Below are positions 42,876 through 51,422 of a stretch of DNA of 64,000 nucleotides, piece by piece. A model generated the notes under the pieces. That model was given only the letters and a program-made list of their open reading frames with translations. It searched no databases and had not been told where the DNA came from. A program made the translations under genes and the position numbers. Every line of letters begins with the position of its first letter. Within the stretch, counting starts at the first letter, position 1. This stretch comes from Methylorubrum suomiense (GTDB lineage: Bacteria; Pseudomonadota; Alphaproteobacteria; Rhizobiales; Beijerinckiaceae), in assembly GCF_022179765.1 (NCBI RefSeq), contig NZ_BPRE01000001.1, positions 372,001 through 436,000 on the forward strand, in the 5' to 3' direction.

Positions 42876-43268
42876 ATGCCGACGAAGAGCCGCGACCGGA
42901 CGGGATGCGCGCCGCGCTGCCTGCGCGCGCTCACGGCCGTCGTCGCACTTTACGCGCTGGTGCTCCAGGCGCTGCTCGGCGGCATCGCGACCCTGCCGGT
43001 CGCGGGCGCGCCCGGCCTTCTCTGCGCCGCTGCGCCGGACAGGACCAACAAGGCCCCGGACGGCAAGCCCGTCCCGGGGGCGTTCCACGCCGCCTGCTGC
43101 ACGGCGGCGGGTCATGCTCCGTCCGCCGCCCCACCGCCCGCCGCTGCGGGCTTCGTCGCCTGGACGGCGGAGAACGCGGCCTTGCCCGGCTGGCGGGGCC
43201 GCACGGCGCAGGCATCCCGCGCCTCGCCTCTTCGACTTGCGGAGGCCCGCGCGCCTCCGCTCGCCTGA
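42876..43268 (+). CDS. Small Cys-containing membrane protein (DUF2946-like)
   Basis: A 130-residue protein with one N-terminal hydrophobic helix (about 18-40, LTAVVALYALVLQALLGG) and a periplasmic part with Cys pairs (LLCAAAPD, ACCTAAGH) and His. This resembles the DUF2946 proteins often found beside copper genes, and it heads a copper-handling cluster here. Match is by pattern only. Assigning it to metal binding is inferred from the Cys/His and context. Confidence 0.6.
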   Translation: MPTKSRDRTGCAPRCLRALTAVVALYALVLQALLGGIATLPVAGAPGLLCAAAPDRTNKAPDGKPVPGAFHAACCTAAGHAPSAAPPPAAAGFVAWTAENAALPGWRGRTAQASRASPLRLAEARAPPLA

Positions 43269-43396
43269 CCGCGACCGCTCCCGGAAGCCGATGCCGCCCG
43301 CGCACCGGTTCGGGACCCCGCCCCGCCGCGCCCTCCCCTGCCGAGCCGGCAGCCCGGATCGCGCGCGGCCCTCGCTGTCAGCTTTCGGATCCCACC

Positions 43397-44446
43397 ATGT
43401 TCCACGCCCATCCGCGCACCGCCCTGCCGGTCGCCACCCTCCTCCTCGTCCCGCTTCTCGCGTCCGCCGCTTCGGCCCATGCCCTGCTGGAGCGCAAGGA
43501 GGCCGCGCCCAACGCCGCCTATCGCGGCGTCGTCCAGATCATGCATGGCTGCGACGGCCAGCCGACCACCCGCGTCAGCGTCTCGATCCCCGAGGGCGTG
43601 ACCGGCGCCAAGCCGATGCCCAAGCCCGGCTGGACCATCGCCACCACGCGGTCGGCCTATGCCAAGCCCTACCCGTCCTTCCACGGGACCGTCACGGAGG
43701 GTGTGACCACGATCACGTGGAGCGGCGGCAGCCTGCCGGACGATCAGGTCGACGAGTTCACCTTCTTCGCCCGGGTCTCCGACGCCTTCGAGCCGGGGGC
43801 GACGATCTACTTCCCGGTCGAGCAGGATTGCCCCGGGGGCGGCACGCGGTGGAGCGAGATCCCGGCGCAGGGGCAGGACGCCCGTGCGCTCAAGAATCCC
43901 GCGCCCGCAGTTCGGATCGTGGCCGCCAAGGGTATGGCGCCGGGAATTCAGACGACCGCCGCGACACCCGCCCCCGCGACACCCGCGAAAACCGAGACCG
44001 GGGCGAGCGCCGAGACCAGGGCCGGCACGCTCGCGATCGAGACCCCGTGGCTGCGCGCCACGCCGGGCGGGGCGAAGGTTGCGGGCGGCTACGTGACCCT
44101 GCGCAACACCGGCTCGGAGCCCGACCGGCTGACCGGCGCCACGATCGCCCGCGCCGGGCGCGGCGAGATTCACACGATGTCGACGGAGAACGGGGTGATG
44201 AAGATGGCCCCCGTCGAGGGCGGCCTGACGATTGCCCCCGGCGCGGGTGTCGCGCTGAAGCCCGGCGGGCTGCACCTGATGTTCCTCGACCTGACCGAAG
44301 CCTTGCGGGCCGGCGAGACCGTGTCGGGCACGCTCACCTTCGAGCGAGCCGGCACCGTTCCGGTGACCTTCACGGTGGCTCCGATCGGTGCCCAGGCCCC
44401 CGGCGCGACAGCCCCCGAATCCGGCGGTCATCAGCATCACCATTGA
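43397..44446 (+). CDS. YcnI-PCuAC fusion copper chaperone
   Basis: A 349-residue periplasmic protein that joins two copper-binding modules. A signal peptide ends at ASAH (His28 becomes the N-terminal residue of the mature YcnI domain, which is a copper ligand in that family). Residues 28-170 are YcnI/DUF1775 (HALLERKEAAPNAAYRGVVQ, then MHGCDGQPTTRVSVSIPEGV, and WSGGSLPDDQVDEFTFF). A Thr/Ala/Pro linker leads to a PCuAC domain (about 212-330) with the Cu(I) motif IHTMS...MKMAP...LHLMFLD, then a His-rich tail (GGHQHHH). It presumably scavenges copper for cytochrome oxidase Cu-A assembly. A separate PCuAC gene follows. Confidence 0.9.
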   Translation: MFHAHPRTALPVATLLLVPLLASAASAHALLERKEAAPNAAYRGVVQIMHGCDGQPTTRVSVSIPEGVTGAKPMPKPGWTIATTRSAYAKPYPSFHGTVTEGVTTITWSGGSLPDDQVDEFTFFARVSDAFEPGATIYFPVEQDCPGGGTRWSEIPAQGQDARALKNPAPAVRIVAAKGMAPGIQTTAATPAPATPAKTETGASAETRAGTLAIETPWLRATPGGAKVAGGYVTLRNTGSEPDRLTGATIARAGRGEIHTMSTENGVMKMAPVEGGLTIAPGAGVALKPGGLHLMFLDLTEALRAGETVSGTLTFERAGTVPVTFTVAPIGAQAPGATAPESGGHQHHH

Positions 44447-44579
44447 TGTGAGCGCGGCGTGCGACGCCGCGTCCGGCCCGGCGAGCCCCGTCGATCGGCG
44501 GGGCTCCCTATCTGTCCCTCAGCCTCCACGCCCTGGCGCCGAGCCCCGCGTCCGGGACTTTCACCATCGGAGACGAACC

Positions 44580-45104
44580 ATGCGCCTGTCCGCCCTCCCG
44601 CTGCCGGCCCTCGCACGAAGCATCACCCTTTGCCTTGCCCTCACGGGTCTTTCGGCGGGACCGCTCTCAGCCCACGATTACTCCGCCGGCCCCCTCAAGA
44701 TCGGCCATCCCTGGAGCCGCGCCACGCCCGGCGGCGCCAAGGTCGCGGCGGGCTATCTCACCGTCACGAATACGGGGAACAGCCCGGATCGCCTCACCGG
44801 CGCGAGCGTGACCGCGGCCGGTCGCGCCGAGATGCACAGCATGTCGAGCGAGGGCGGCGTGATGCGGATGGCGCCGCTTCCGAACGGCCTCGAGATCCCG
44901 CCCGGCGGCACGGTGACCCTCGCGCCCAGCGGCAACCACCTGATGTTTCTCGACCTGAAGCAGCCGTTCAAGCAGGGTGAGCGGATCGCCGGCACCCTCA
45001 CCTTCGAGCGGGCCGGCACGGTGCCGGTCGAGTTCGTCGTCGAGGGCATCGCGGCCAAAGGGCCCGACAAGGGGCATGAGAAGGGGCACGACCATGCCCA
45101 CTGA
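44580..45104 (+). CDS. Periplasmic copper chaperone PCuAC
   Basis: A 174-residue PCuAC (DUF461) protein that binds Cu(I) and delivers it to the Cu-A site of cytochrome c oxidase. Signal peptide ends near LSAHD32. The domain has ATPGGAKVAAGYLTVTNTG and the copper motif MHSMSSEGGVMRMAP...GNHLMFLDL (H-x-M type). A His/Lys/Gly-rich tail (GHEKGHDHAH) adds metal sites. Its core is very similar to the PCuAC half of the preceding fusion (both end GTLTFERAGTVPV), so one probably arose by duplication. ATG 44580; 133 bases after the fusion gene. The 3' end overlaps the SCO gene by 11 bases. Confidence 0.92.
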   Translation: MRLSALPLPALARSITLCLALTGLSAGPLSAHDYSAGPLKIGHPWSRATPGGAKVAAGYLTVTNTGNSPDRLTGASVTAAGRAEMHSMSSEGGVMRMAPLPNGLEIPPGGTVTLAPSGNHLMFLDLKQPFKQGERIAGTLTFERAGTVPVEFVVEGIAAKGPDKGHEKGHDHAH

Positions 45105-45732
45105 GCCCGCCGATGGCCCCCATCGGGGGCCGCAGCGGGGCGGGGGCCTGATCCTCGCCCTGTTCGCCCTCGGCCTCGCCGCCATCGTCGGGACGACGGT
45201 GGTCTTCCTGCCGTGGGGGCCGAAGCCGCCGCCGATCTCCGTGGTGGGCGGCGCGTTCCGACTCGAATCCTCGAAGGGCGGCGTGCTCGATTCGCGCGAC
45301 CTCAAGGGCCAGCCCTACCTCGTGTTCTTCGGCTTCACCCAGTGCCCGAACGTCTGCCCGACGACCCTGGCGGATCTCGGCAATCTGCTCGACCGGTTCG
45401 CGCGCGAGGGCGGCGACATTCACGCCTATTACATCACCGTCGATCCCGAGCGGGACACGCCGGAGATCATGCGGGACTACATGGCCTCGTTCAGCGAGCG
45501 GATCACCGGCCTGACCGGGAGCCCGCAGGCGATCGCGCAGGTGACGCAGGCCTATCGCGCCGAGGTGAAGCGGGTGCCGTTGCCGGATGGCGGCTTCACC
45601 CTGGAACATGCCCTGATGGTCTACATGATGGACCGGGACGGGGGCTTCGTGGGGCCGCTCTCCCTGGATGCGGGGCACGACCTCGCCCTCAAGCAGCTGC
45701 ACCGGCTGGTCTCAGGCGGCCGCGACAGCTGA
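45094..45732 (+). CDS. SCO1/SenC family protein
   Basis: A 212-residue membrane-anchored thioredoxin-fold protein that matures the Cu-A centre of cytochrome oxidase. One N-terminal helix (about 25-45, GGLILALFALGLAAIVGTTV) anchors it. The copper/redox motif is GFTQCPNVCPTTL (Cys-x3-Cys), and the distal His ligand is in TLEHALMVYM. DPERDTPEIMRDYMASF is also typical. ATG 45094 overlaps the PCuAC stop, so PCuAC and SCO are translationally coupled, as expected for one pathway. Confidence 0.93.
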   Translation: MPTEPADGPHRGPQRGGGLILALFALGLAAIVGTTVVFLPWGPKPPPISVVGGAFRLESSKGGVLDSRDLKGQPYLVFFGFTQCPNVCPTTLADLGNLLDRFAREGGDIHAYYITVDPERDTPEIMRDYMASFSERITGLTGSPQAIAQVTQAYRAEVKRVPLPDGGFTLEHALMVYMMDRDGGFVGPLSLDAGHDLALKQLHRLVSGGRDS

Positions 45733-46055
45733 CGGCCCCGCCTTCCCGTTCGGGCCGGCGCCGAGCGTATCGTACCGCGCCGGCCTTCCCGAAAGTCGAG
45801 GGCCGATGTTCGAAGCGATGCGCCGCGTCGAACCGCAATCGGCATTCCCCTTCGAAGGACGGCTTCCGTCCCGGCTCTGATCAGCGTGTGGGGAGAAACG
45901 ATCGCCCTTCAGCGTCTCGATCGGCTTCAAGAAGAGCTGGAGGCCGTTTGGACCGGGGGATCGTTGGCCGCGGCACACCGGTCTGCAACGAACGATCTCA
46001 CCGGAACGGGGATCGGCCACCGGCGTTGGGCGAGGCCGCAACCGAAGGGGCCTCC
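45733..46055 (+). other. Intergenic region after the copper cluster
   Basis: No gene is supported in these 323 bases. A 24-codon frame at 45806 (starting FEAMRRVEPQSAFPFEG) is too short to judge. The DNA is normal in composition, without repeats. Confidence 0.3.
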
Positions 46056-46247
46056 ATGATCGACCTGAACACGGCCACGGCCGCCGAGTTGGACGCCGTG
46101 CCCGCCCTCAAGGGCCATGGGCATGAGATCGTCCGCTACCGGGAAGAGCGCGGGCGTTTCACCAGCCTGCGCCAGTTGGACGAGGTGCCCGGCCTCAGCG
46201 GCAAGACCGAGGGTGTCGGCGATCAGGTTGAGGTCGCGGACGGCTGA
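46056..46247 (+). CDS. Small helix-hairpin-helix protein (ComEA-like)
   Basis: A 63-residue cytosolic protein made of one helix-hairpin-helix unit: IDLNTATAAELDAVPALKGH, EIVRYREERGRFTSLRQLDE, VPGLSGKTEGVGDQV. This is the DNA-binding module of ComEA/PF12836 proteins, without the usual signal peptide, so it cannot act as the competence receptor itself. ATG 46056 follows GGGGCC weakly. Function is unknown beyond likely DNA or protein binding. Confidence 0.75.
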   Translation: MIDLNTATAAELDAVPALKGHGHEIVRYREERGRFTSLRQLDEVPGLSGKTEGVGDQVEVADG

Positions 46248-46343
46248 GGTTTTGGCCCAAGCTCCCGTTCACCATTCTGGCAGCCTCGCGCAACCAAATG
46301 CGGCGCTGCTCCGTCAATCGATACGGTCAACGGAGAGGATCGG

Positions 46344-46568
46344 ATGACGGACCGTGGGGATCTCCCCTCGGCGGAAGCTTTGACGCTGATGTCGGCCGCG
46401 GAGTTCGTGTCGGCTTGGTGCCGGATCGTGGGCGAGCCCCCGGCCATCGTGCTGGAGAGCCGCCGTGAGATGATCCGCATCCTTGCCGGGGACATGCCGC
46501 CCGTGCCGGTTCGAGCCGACGAGCAGCCCGCCCTGCCCGCAGCCGAAAGCGGTCAAGCGCCGCTCTAG
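46344..46568 (+). CDS. Small hypothetical protein
   Basis: No family was recognised. Seventy-four residues: a helical, slightly hydrophobic middle (LTLMSAAEFVSAWCRIVGEP, SRREMIRILAG) and an acidic, Pro-rich tail. GGAGAGGA lies about five bases before ATG 46344, a good ribosome binding site. Soluble and probably cytosolic. Confidence 0.6.
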   Translation: MTDRGDLPSAEALTLMSAAEFVSAWCRIVGEPPAIVLESRREMIRILAGDMPPVPVRADEQPALPAAESGQAPL

Positions 46569-46665
46569 CCCCTCGCATTTTCGTCAATCGCTGGCGTTCA
46601 TGCCCGTCGGTCCACCGCAATCCGCGGCTCGGCGGACGGCCTGTCGTCGTCACCCGCTTGAGGCG

Positions 46666-46992
46666 TCAAGCTTGGCCGTCTTGGCCTCGCTCGGGGGCGC
46701 AGCGGGCCGTCTTGGCGAGGTGTCGAACCTCGTCCAGCAAGGGCTGCAGCGTCGCCCCGGCGAGACGGCCCCGCACACCGAGCTGATCCAACGCCGATTG
46801 CAGCCCGGCGAGTTCGCGCTCCAGATCGCCGTACAGGTTCAGGAGCGCCTCGTGGTCGGCCCGGAGAGCCGGCACTTCGGAGCCGAGATCGCCCCCCGCT
46901 GCCTGTGCCTCGGCCAATTCTGTGACGAGGCGGCTGACCTGCCCTGTCGCGAGGCCCATGGTCGGCAGGGTGGGGATCTCGGCCCCGCTCAT
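46666..46992 (-). CDS. Coiled-coil protein co-translated with the chemoreceptor
   Basis: A 108-residue protein with a long predicted helix (TGQVSRLVTELAEAQAAGGD, then ALLNLYGDLERELAGLQSAL, then LLDEVRHLAKTAR), suited to coiled-coil pairing. No family was recognised. Its ATG overlaps the chemoreceptor stop codon (46992), so the two are translated together. It may be an accessory of the receptor array, by inference. Confidence 0.65.
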   Translation of the reverse strand: MSGAEIPTLPTMGLATGQVSRLVTELAEAQAAGGDLGSEVPALRADHEALLNLYGDLERELAGLQSALDQLGVRGRLAGATLQPLLDEVRHLAKTARCAPERGQDGQA

Positions 46993-48689
46993 CAGGCGGC
47001 CCGCACCGTGTTGAGGAAGCGCGCCACCTCCGCGCCGAGATGCTCGGACTGGCGCGAGAGCTCGGATGCCGCGGACAGCACTTGGCTGGCGGCGGCGCCG
47101 GTTTCCTCGGAGGCCTGTGCCACACCGGCGATGTTGCTCGTCACCTCGCCCGTGCCGCTGGCCGCCTGCGAGACGTTGCGCACGATCTCCTGTGTGGCGG
47201 CACCCTGCTCCTCCACCGCGGCGGCGATCGTCGTCGTCATCGCGTTGATCTCCCGGATCCGGCTCGTGATCGTCCCGATCGCCGTCACGGCCTGACTCGT
47301 CGCTCCCTGGATCTGGGCGATCTGGCCCGAAATCTCGCCCGTGGCCCGGGCCGTCTGGGCCGCGAGTTCCTTGACCTCGCTGGCCACGACCGCGAAGCCG
47401 CGCCCGGCCTCACCCGCGCGGGCTGCCTCGATCGTGGCATTGAGGGCCAGCAGGTTCGTCTGTCCGGCGATGTTCGAGATCAGGCTCACCACATCGCCGA
47501 TCCGGGTCGCGGCCTGGCTCAGTTCGCCGACGAAATGCGCCGTCTGGTCCGCTTCGCCTGCGGCCGTCTGCGCGAGACTGGCCGATCCGTGGACCTGGCG
47601 TCCGATCTCCTGGACGGAGGCGCCCAGTTCCTCGGCGGCGGCGGCGACGGTGCTGACGTTGGAGGCTGCCTCCTCCGCGGCCGCCGCGACCGTGGTGGAC
47701 TGGCTCGCCGTTTCGGTGGCCGTGGCGGTCATTGTGCTAGCGGTCGCCTGCAGCTCGGTGGCCGACGACGAGACCATGCCGACAATGCCACCGACGGCCC
47801 GCTCGAAGCGGTCGGCCAGTTCCAACATGGTGCGCTTCCGCTCGACGGCGGCCGCCTCGTCGGCGATGCGCTTGATCTCCGCCTGCTCGGCCGCCTTCTG
47901 CGCGACCATGGCCTTGATGCCTTCGACAGCCTTGCCGATGGCGCCGATCTCGTCGCCGCGGCGGGCCTCCGCGATCTCGGCATCGATGTCGCCCTTGGCC
48001 ATACGCTGGAGGACGTCGACGAGCCGACCCATCGGCCGGACGGCGCCCCAGATGGCAATGGTGGCGAGCAGGCCGAACGCCACCAGCAATCCTGCCACGG
48101 CGAGACCGGTGAGCGTGACGGAGGCCGCCCCGGCGATCTCCGCCGCCCGCGCCTTCGCGGCCTCGAGGTCGCGCAGATTGGTCTCGACGCGCTTGGTGAC
48201 CGACTCGACGACCTTCCGGCGTGCGGAACGAACCTCGGTGTTGGACACCTTGGACGCCTCGGCGTTGTTGTTCTTCACGCCGAGCGCGATCGACCGCTCC
48301 GCGGCGGCGAAGAACAGGTTCAAATCGTCCTTGATGCCGAGATTGGTCGCGCGCCGCGCTTCTGTATCGGCAAGTGCAATGAGCCGATCGATGGCATTGA
48401 GCGCCTGCTGCTTGGAGTTCTTGAAGTTCTCGACCTGAGCAGCCAGCGCAGCATCTTCGGTCTCGATGATCGTGTTCTTCTCGCTGATGGATGCCTCATC
48501 GAGGGCAACGTTCATCTGCAAAGAAATGACCGCACGGGCTGCATTGACGTCCACGATGTGCTGCGTGTTTTCCGCCAGTGTCGCCAACTTATCCCGCGCC
48601 AACAGGATGATGCCGGCGGAAACGATGAGCATCACGGCGGCTGGAATGGCCAGCTTGCCGAGCAGCCGGAGATTGTTGAGCCAGGACAT
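46992..48689 (-). CDS. Methyl-accepting chemotaxis protein
   Basis: A 565-residue chemoreceptor. Membrane helix 1 at about 11-31, a helical periplasmic sensor of about 155 residues (four-helix-bundle type), membrane helix 2 at about 188-214, HAMP at about 214-266, then the long signalling domain with the conserved tip [20 protein letters not shown] and the [19 protein letters not shown] segment. The ligand is unknown. The C-terminal pentapeptide tether (NWETF type) is absent; it ends [11 protein letters not shown]. The stop is shared with the coiled-coil gene downstream. Confidence 0.93.
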   Translation of the reverse strand: MSWLNNLRLLGKLAIPAAVMLIVSAGIILLARDKLATLAENTQHIVDVNAARAVISLQMNVALDEASISEKNTIIETEDAALAAQVENFKNSKQQALNAIDRLIALADTEARRATNLGIKDDLNLFFAAAERSIALGVKNNNAEASKVSNTEVRSARRKVVESVTKRVETNLRDLEAAKARAAEIAGAASVTLTGLAVAGLLVAFGLLATIAIWGAVRPMGRLVDVLQRMAKGDIDAEIAEARRGDEIGAIGKAVEGIKAMVAQKAAEQAEIKRIADEAAAVERKRTMLELADRFERAVGGIVGMVSSSATELQATASTMTATATETASQSTTVAAAAEEAASNVSTVAAAAEELGASVQEIGRQVHGSASLAQTAAGEADQTAHFVGELSQAATRIGDVVSLISNIAGQTNLLALNATIEAARAGEAGRGFAVVASEVKELAAQTARATGEISGQIAQIQGATSQAVTAIGTITSRIREINAMTTTIAAAVEEQGAATQEIVRNVSQAASGTGEVTSNIAGVAQASEETGAAASQVLSAASELSRQSEHLGAEVARFLNTVRAA

Positions 48690-49053
48690 GGTTGACTTCT
48701 GAGGGGCAGAAACGCTGCATCCGCCAGCCGCCCTTGTGCCTACGGATTAGGCATCATTTCGTTTGTCATACTAATGACGTATTAACAACAAGAAGTTTTA
48801 TGACGATCCCTAACATAGGTAGATCCAATTCGCTCATCGAGCGATATTCGCCTCTCAGGGTATCGTGATTTTTGCTTTGGAATAATGTTTTCGATGGTTG
48901 CGGCATTCCCCTTCTTGTTTCAACCGGGCCTCACACTCGCCGGTAGCTCCTTTTAGAGGCCGCCTTTCCCGAGGGGCCAGTCAGGCAATCGAACTGCTCG
49001 GGTTTCGGAGCTGAACCGACGACGCGTGACACCATTCCGTCCGGGCCGGCGCG
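48690..49053. other. AT-richer intergenic region upstream of the chemoreceptor
   Basis: These 364 bases are the least GC-rich intergenic DNA near the chemoreceptor (notably 48760-48900). They hold its promoter on the minus strand. No gene, RNA or repeat was recognised. Confidence 0.35.
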
Positions 49054-49440
49054 TCACGTTCCGAACAGCACGGCGTGCATCACGCGACCCGGCACCAGGG
49101 TGAACAGGCCGGTGATCACCAGGGCCCCGACGAACAATCCGATCATGGTCCAGCGATGCGCCTCGATGCGTCGAGCGCGGGCATGGACGATTGCGACGGC
49201 GAGCATGATCAACGCCGCCGCCGAGAGGAGATGGATCGGGCTCCACTGCTGGCCGCCGATGCCGAAGGAACTCGCCGCGGCGAGCCCCATCAGCACGACC
49301 CAGCCCCAACCGAGGATGCGGTGACGCGCTCCTCCCTTGGGCAGGAAAAGCTGGGCAGACCCGAGCCCGAGGGCCGCCAGGGCGGCTCCGGCATGGGCCA
49401 TCACGATCGCGCCTGCCTCGAAGAGCGGTGTCAAGGTCAT
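49054..49440 (-). CDS. DUF2306 family membrane protein
   Basis: A 128-residue inner-membrane protein with four hydrophobic helices. Typical positions of the family are MAHAGAALAALGLGSAQLFLPKGGARHRILG (first part), GWVVLMGLAAASSF, SPIHLLSAAALIMLAVAIVH, and RIEAHRWTMIGLFVGALVIT, with conserved His and Arg residues that suggest heme or quinone contact. The function is unknown. ATG 49440 is preferred to any upstream codon. Confidence 0.8.
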   Translation of the reverse strand: MTLTPLFEAGAIVMAHAGAALAALGLGSAQLFLPKGGARHRILGWGWVVLMGLAAASSFGIGGQQWSPIHLLSAAALIMLAVAIVHARARRIEAHRWTMIGLFVGALVITGLFTLVPGRVMHAVLFGT

Positions 49441-49547
49441 GCCGCGAACCGCTCCATCGGAGGGCCAACCGTGCGCCACCCGCTGTCGCGCAGTACACCT
49501 CAAGATAGAAATTCTATTCAGGGCTTCGATGGGACTCCGGCGGCGCC

Positions 49548-50207
49548 TCACGCCGCGCTGGTATCGAGGGCCCGCAGGTTGGCGACGAGTTCGGAGAAGC
49601 CGTCGCCCTGGATCAGCACGTGGCGGCGCAGTTGCTCGGCCGCGGTGGCGCCGTCGCCCGCCAGGATCGCGGTCACCACCGCCTCGTGCTCGCTGAGCGA
49701 TTGCGCCACGCGGTGGCGGGTGCGCAGTTGCAGGCGGCGATAGGGCGAGAGGCGCCGGTGCAGCGCCAAGGCCTGGCCGCACAGGAAGGCGTTGCGGCAG
49801 GCCCGGTAGACCACCGTGTGAAACACGTAGTTCTCGCCGTAATAGGCTTCCGGATCGCCCTCGGCGGCGGCGCGGCGGCAGGCCTCGAGGGCGGCCTTCA
49901 ACTCGACCTCCAGCTCCGGCGTGAGGCGGCGGGCGGCGAGCCGTCCGCAGGATGCCTCCAACTCCGCCATCGTCTCGAACATTTCCAGGAGATGGCCCGG
50001 CTCCGGGGCACTCACCACCATGCCCTTGCGCGGCTTGGTCTCGACCAGGCCGGTGGCGGCAAGTTGCAGGAGCGCCTCGCGGATCGGCGTGCGCGAGACC
50101 CCGAACCGCTCCGCGAGCTGCGTCTCGTCCAGGCGGGACCCTACGGCGAGGCGCCCGTCGACGATCTCGTCCTCGATCGTCTGCCGGAGGCGCTGGGTCT
50201 GATTCAT
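49548..50207 (-). CDS. GntR-family regulator (FCD domain)
   Basis: A 219-residue repressor of the FadR/FCD subgroup. Winged helix at about 1-75 (LRQTIEDEIVDGRLAVGSRL, then DETQLAERFGVSRTPIREAL, then LQLAATGLVETKPRKGMVV). The C-terminal all-helical FCD domain has ligand/metal-binding positions: FETMAELEASCGRLAARRLT, NYVFHTVVYRACRN, RVAQSLSEHEAVV. It is divergent from the TRAP operon, with an inverted repeat in between, so it probably represses that transporter in response to its substrate, usually an organic acid. Confidence 0.92.
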   Translation of the reverse strand: MNQTQRLRQTIEDEIVDGRLAVGSRLDETQLAERFGVSRTPIREALLQLAATGLVETKPRKGMVVSAPEPGHLLEMFETMAELEASCGRLAARRLTPELEVELKAALEACRRAAAEGDPEAYYGENYVFHTVVYRACRNAFLCGQALALHRRLSPYRRLQLRTRHRVAQSLSEHEAVVTAILAGDGATAAEQLRRHVLIQGDGFSELVANLRALDTSAA

Positions 50208-50260
50208 GGCGGCAGCTCGTCGGCGATTTCCTGCTAGAGCATATTCGGAGCGGTTGACAA

Positions 50261-50290
50261 AATATGCAAGATGGCGCGATCTTGTATATT
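50261..50290. promoter_or_regulatory. Inverted repeat, GntR operator candidate
   Basis: AATATGCAAGAT (50261-50272) and ATCTTGTATATT (50279-50290) are 12-base inverted arms matching at 11 positions with a six-base spacer. The site is in the divergent gap between the GntR gene and the TRAP substrate-binding protein gene; a TTGACA box (50254-50259) lies directly next to it. Confidence 0.65.
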
Positions 50291-50387
50291 ATGTTGCGCA
50301 GCAAGAATATTTTGCAGCGCACAATAGAACCGCGACAAGCGGATACCGCGCGCGAACCCGCGAAAGCGGATTTCGGAAGGAAACGCC

Positions 50388-51422
50388 ATGACAAGCGCCT
50401 CGACGCTGAACCGCCGCCACCTGCTCGCGGCCGGCCTCGCCGCACCGGCTCTGCTGACCTTCGGCCGCGGCACCGCCCAGGCCGCCACGACCTTGAAGAT
50501 CTCGCACCAATTCCCCGGCGGCTCGATCGACGAGGGGGATTTCCGCGATCGGATGTGCCGCAAGTTCGCCGCCGCCGTGAAGGAGCGTTCGAAGGGCGCC
50601 ATCGACGTGCAGGTCTATCCCGGCTCGTCGCTGATGAAGACCAACGCCCAGTTCAGCGCCATGCGCAAAGGCGCGCTCGACCTCTCACTCTATCCCTCCC
50701 CTTACGCGGGCGGCGAGGTCCCCGAACTCAATATCGGCCTGATGCCGGCGCTCGTGTCCTCCTACGCGCAAGCCCTCGCCTGGAAGACCGCCCCCGTCGG
50801 CAAGAAGCTCACCGAGATCCTCGACGCCAAGGGCATCGTCCTCGTCTCCTGGGTGTGGCAGGCCGGGGGCATCGCGAGCCGCGAGCGCCCGCTGCTGACG
50901 CCGGACGACGCCAAGGGCATGAAGGTCCGCGGCGGCTCGCGCGAGATGGACCTGATGATGAAGCAGGCGGGCGCCGCCACCCTCTCGCTGCCCTCGAACG
51001 AATCCTACGCCGCCATGCAGACCGGGGCCTGCGACGCGGTGCTGACCTCCTCCACCAGCCTGATCTCGTTCCGCCTGGAGGAGATCTCCAAAGCGCTGAC
51101 CTCGGGCCGCGAGCGCTCCTACTGGTTCATGCTCGAGCCGATCATGATGTCCAAGATCGTGTTCTCCGGCCTGCCGAAGGACCAGCAGGACTTGATCATG
51201 GCGGTCGGCAGCGAGCTGGAGAGCTTCGGGCAGGAGGGCGCCAAGGCCGACGACACCCGGGTCGAGGAGGTGTTCTCCAAGGCGGGGGCGAAGGTCGTTC
51301 AGCTCGACGAGGCGACTTTGGGCAAGTGGCGCGACATCGCCCGCGACACCGCCTGGAAGGACTTCGCCAACAAGAACGCGTCCTGCGCCGAACTCCTCAA
51401 GCTGGCGGAGCAGGTCGCATGA
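50388..51422 (+). CDS. dctP: TRAP transporter substrate-binding protein (DctP)
   Basis: A 344-residue periplasmic solute receptor of the TRAP system. The N-terminal LNRRHLLAAGLAAPALLTFG has the twin-Arg pattern (R-R-x-L-L), so Tat export is possible. The domain reads LKISHQFPGGSIDEGDFRDR, GAIDVQVYPGSSLMKTNAQF, KVRGGSREMDLMMKQAGAAT (R-x-x-G-x-E, the acid-binding Arg), AMQTGACDAVL. These are DctP features that bind carboxylates through an Arg. The substrate itself is unknown. The gene starts the dctPQM operon; ATG 50388 is preceded by GGAAGGA. Confidence 0.93.
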   Translation: MTSASTLNRRHLLAAGLAAPALLTFGRGTAQAATTLKISHQFPGGSIDEGDFRDRMCRKFAAAVKERSKGAIDVQVYPGSSLMKTNAQFSAMRKGALDLSLYPSPYAGGEVPELNIGLMPALVSSYAQALAWKTAPVGKKLTEILDAKGIVLVSWVWQAGGIASRERPLLTPDDAKGMKVRGGSREMDLMMKQAGAATLSLPSNESYAAMQTGACDAVLTSSTSLISFRLEEISKALTSGRERSYWFMLEPIMMSKIVFSGLPKDQQDLIMAVGSELESFGQEGAKADDTRVEEVFSKAGAKVVQLDEATLGKWRDIARDTAWKDFANKNASCAELLKLAEQVA

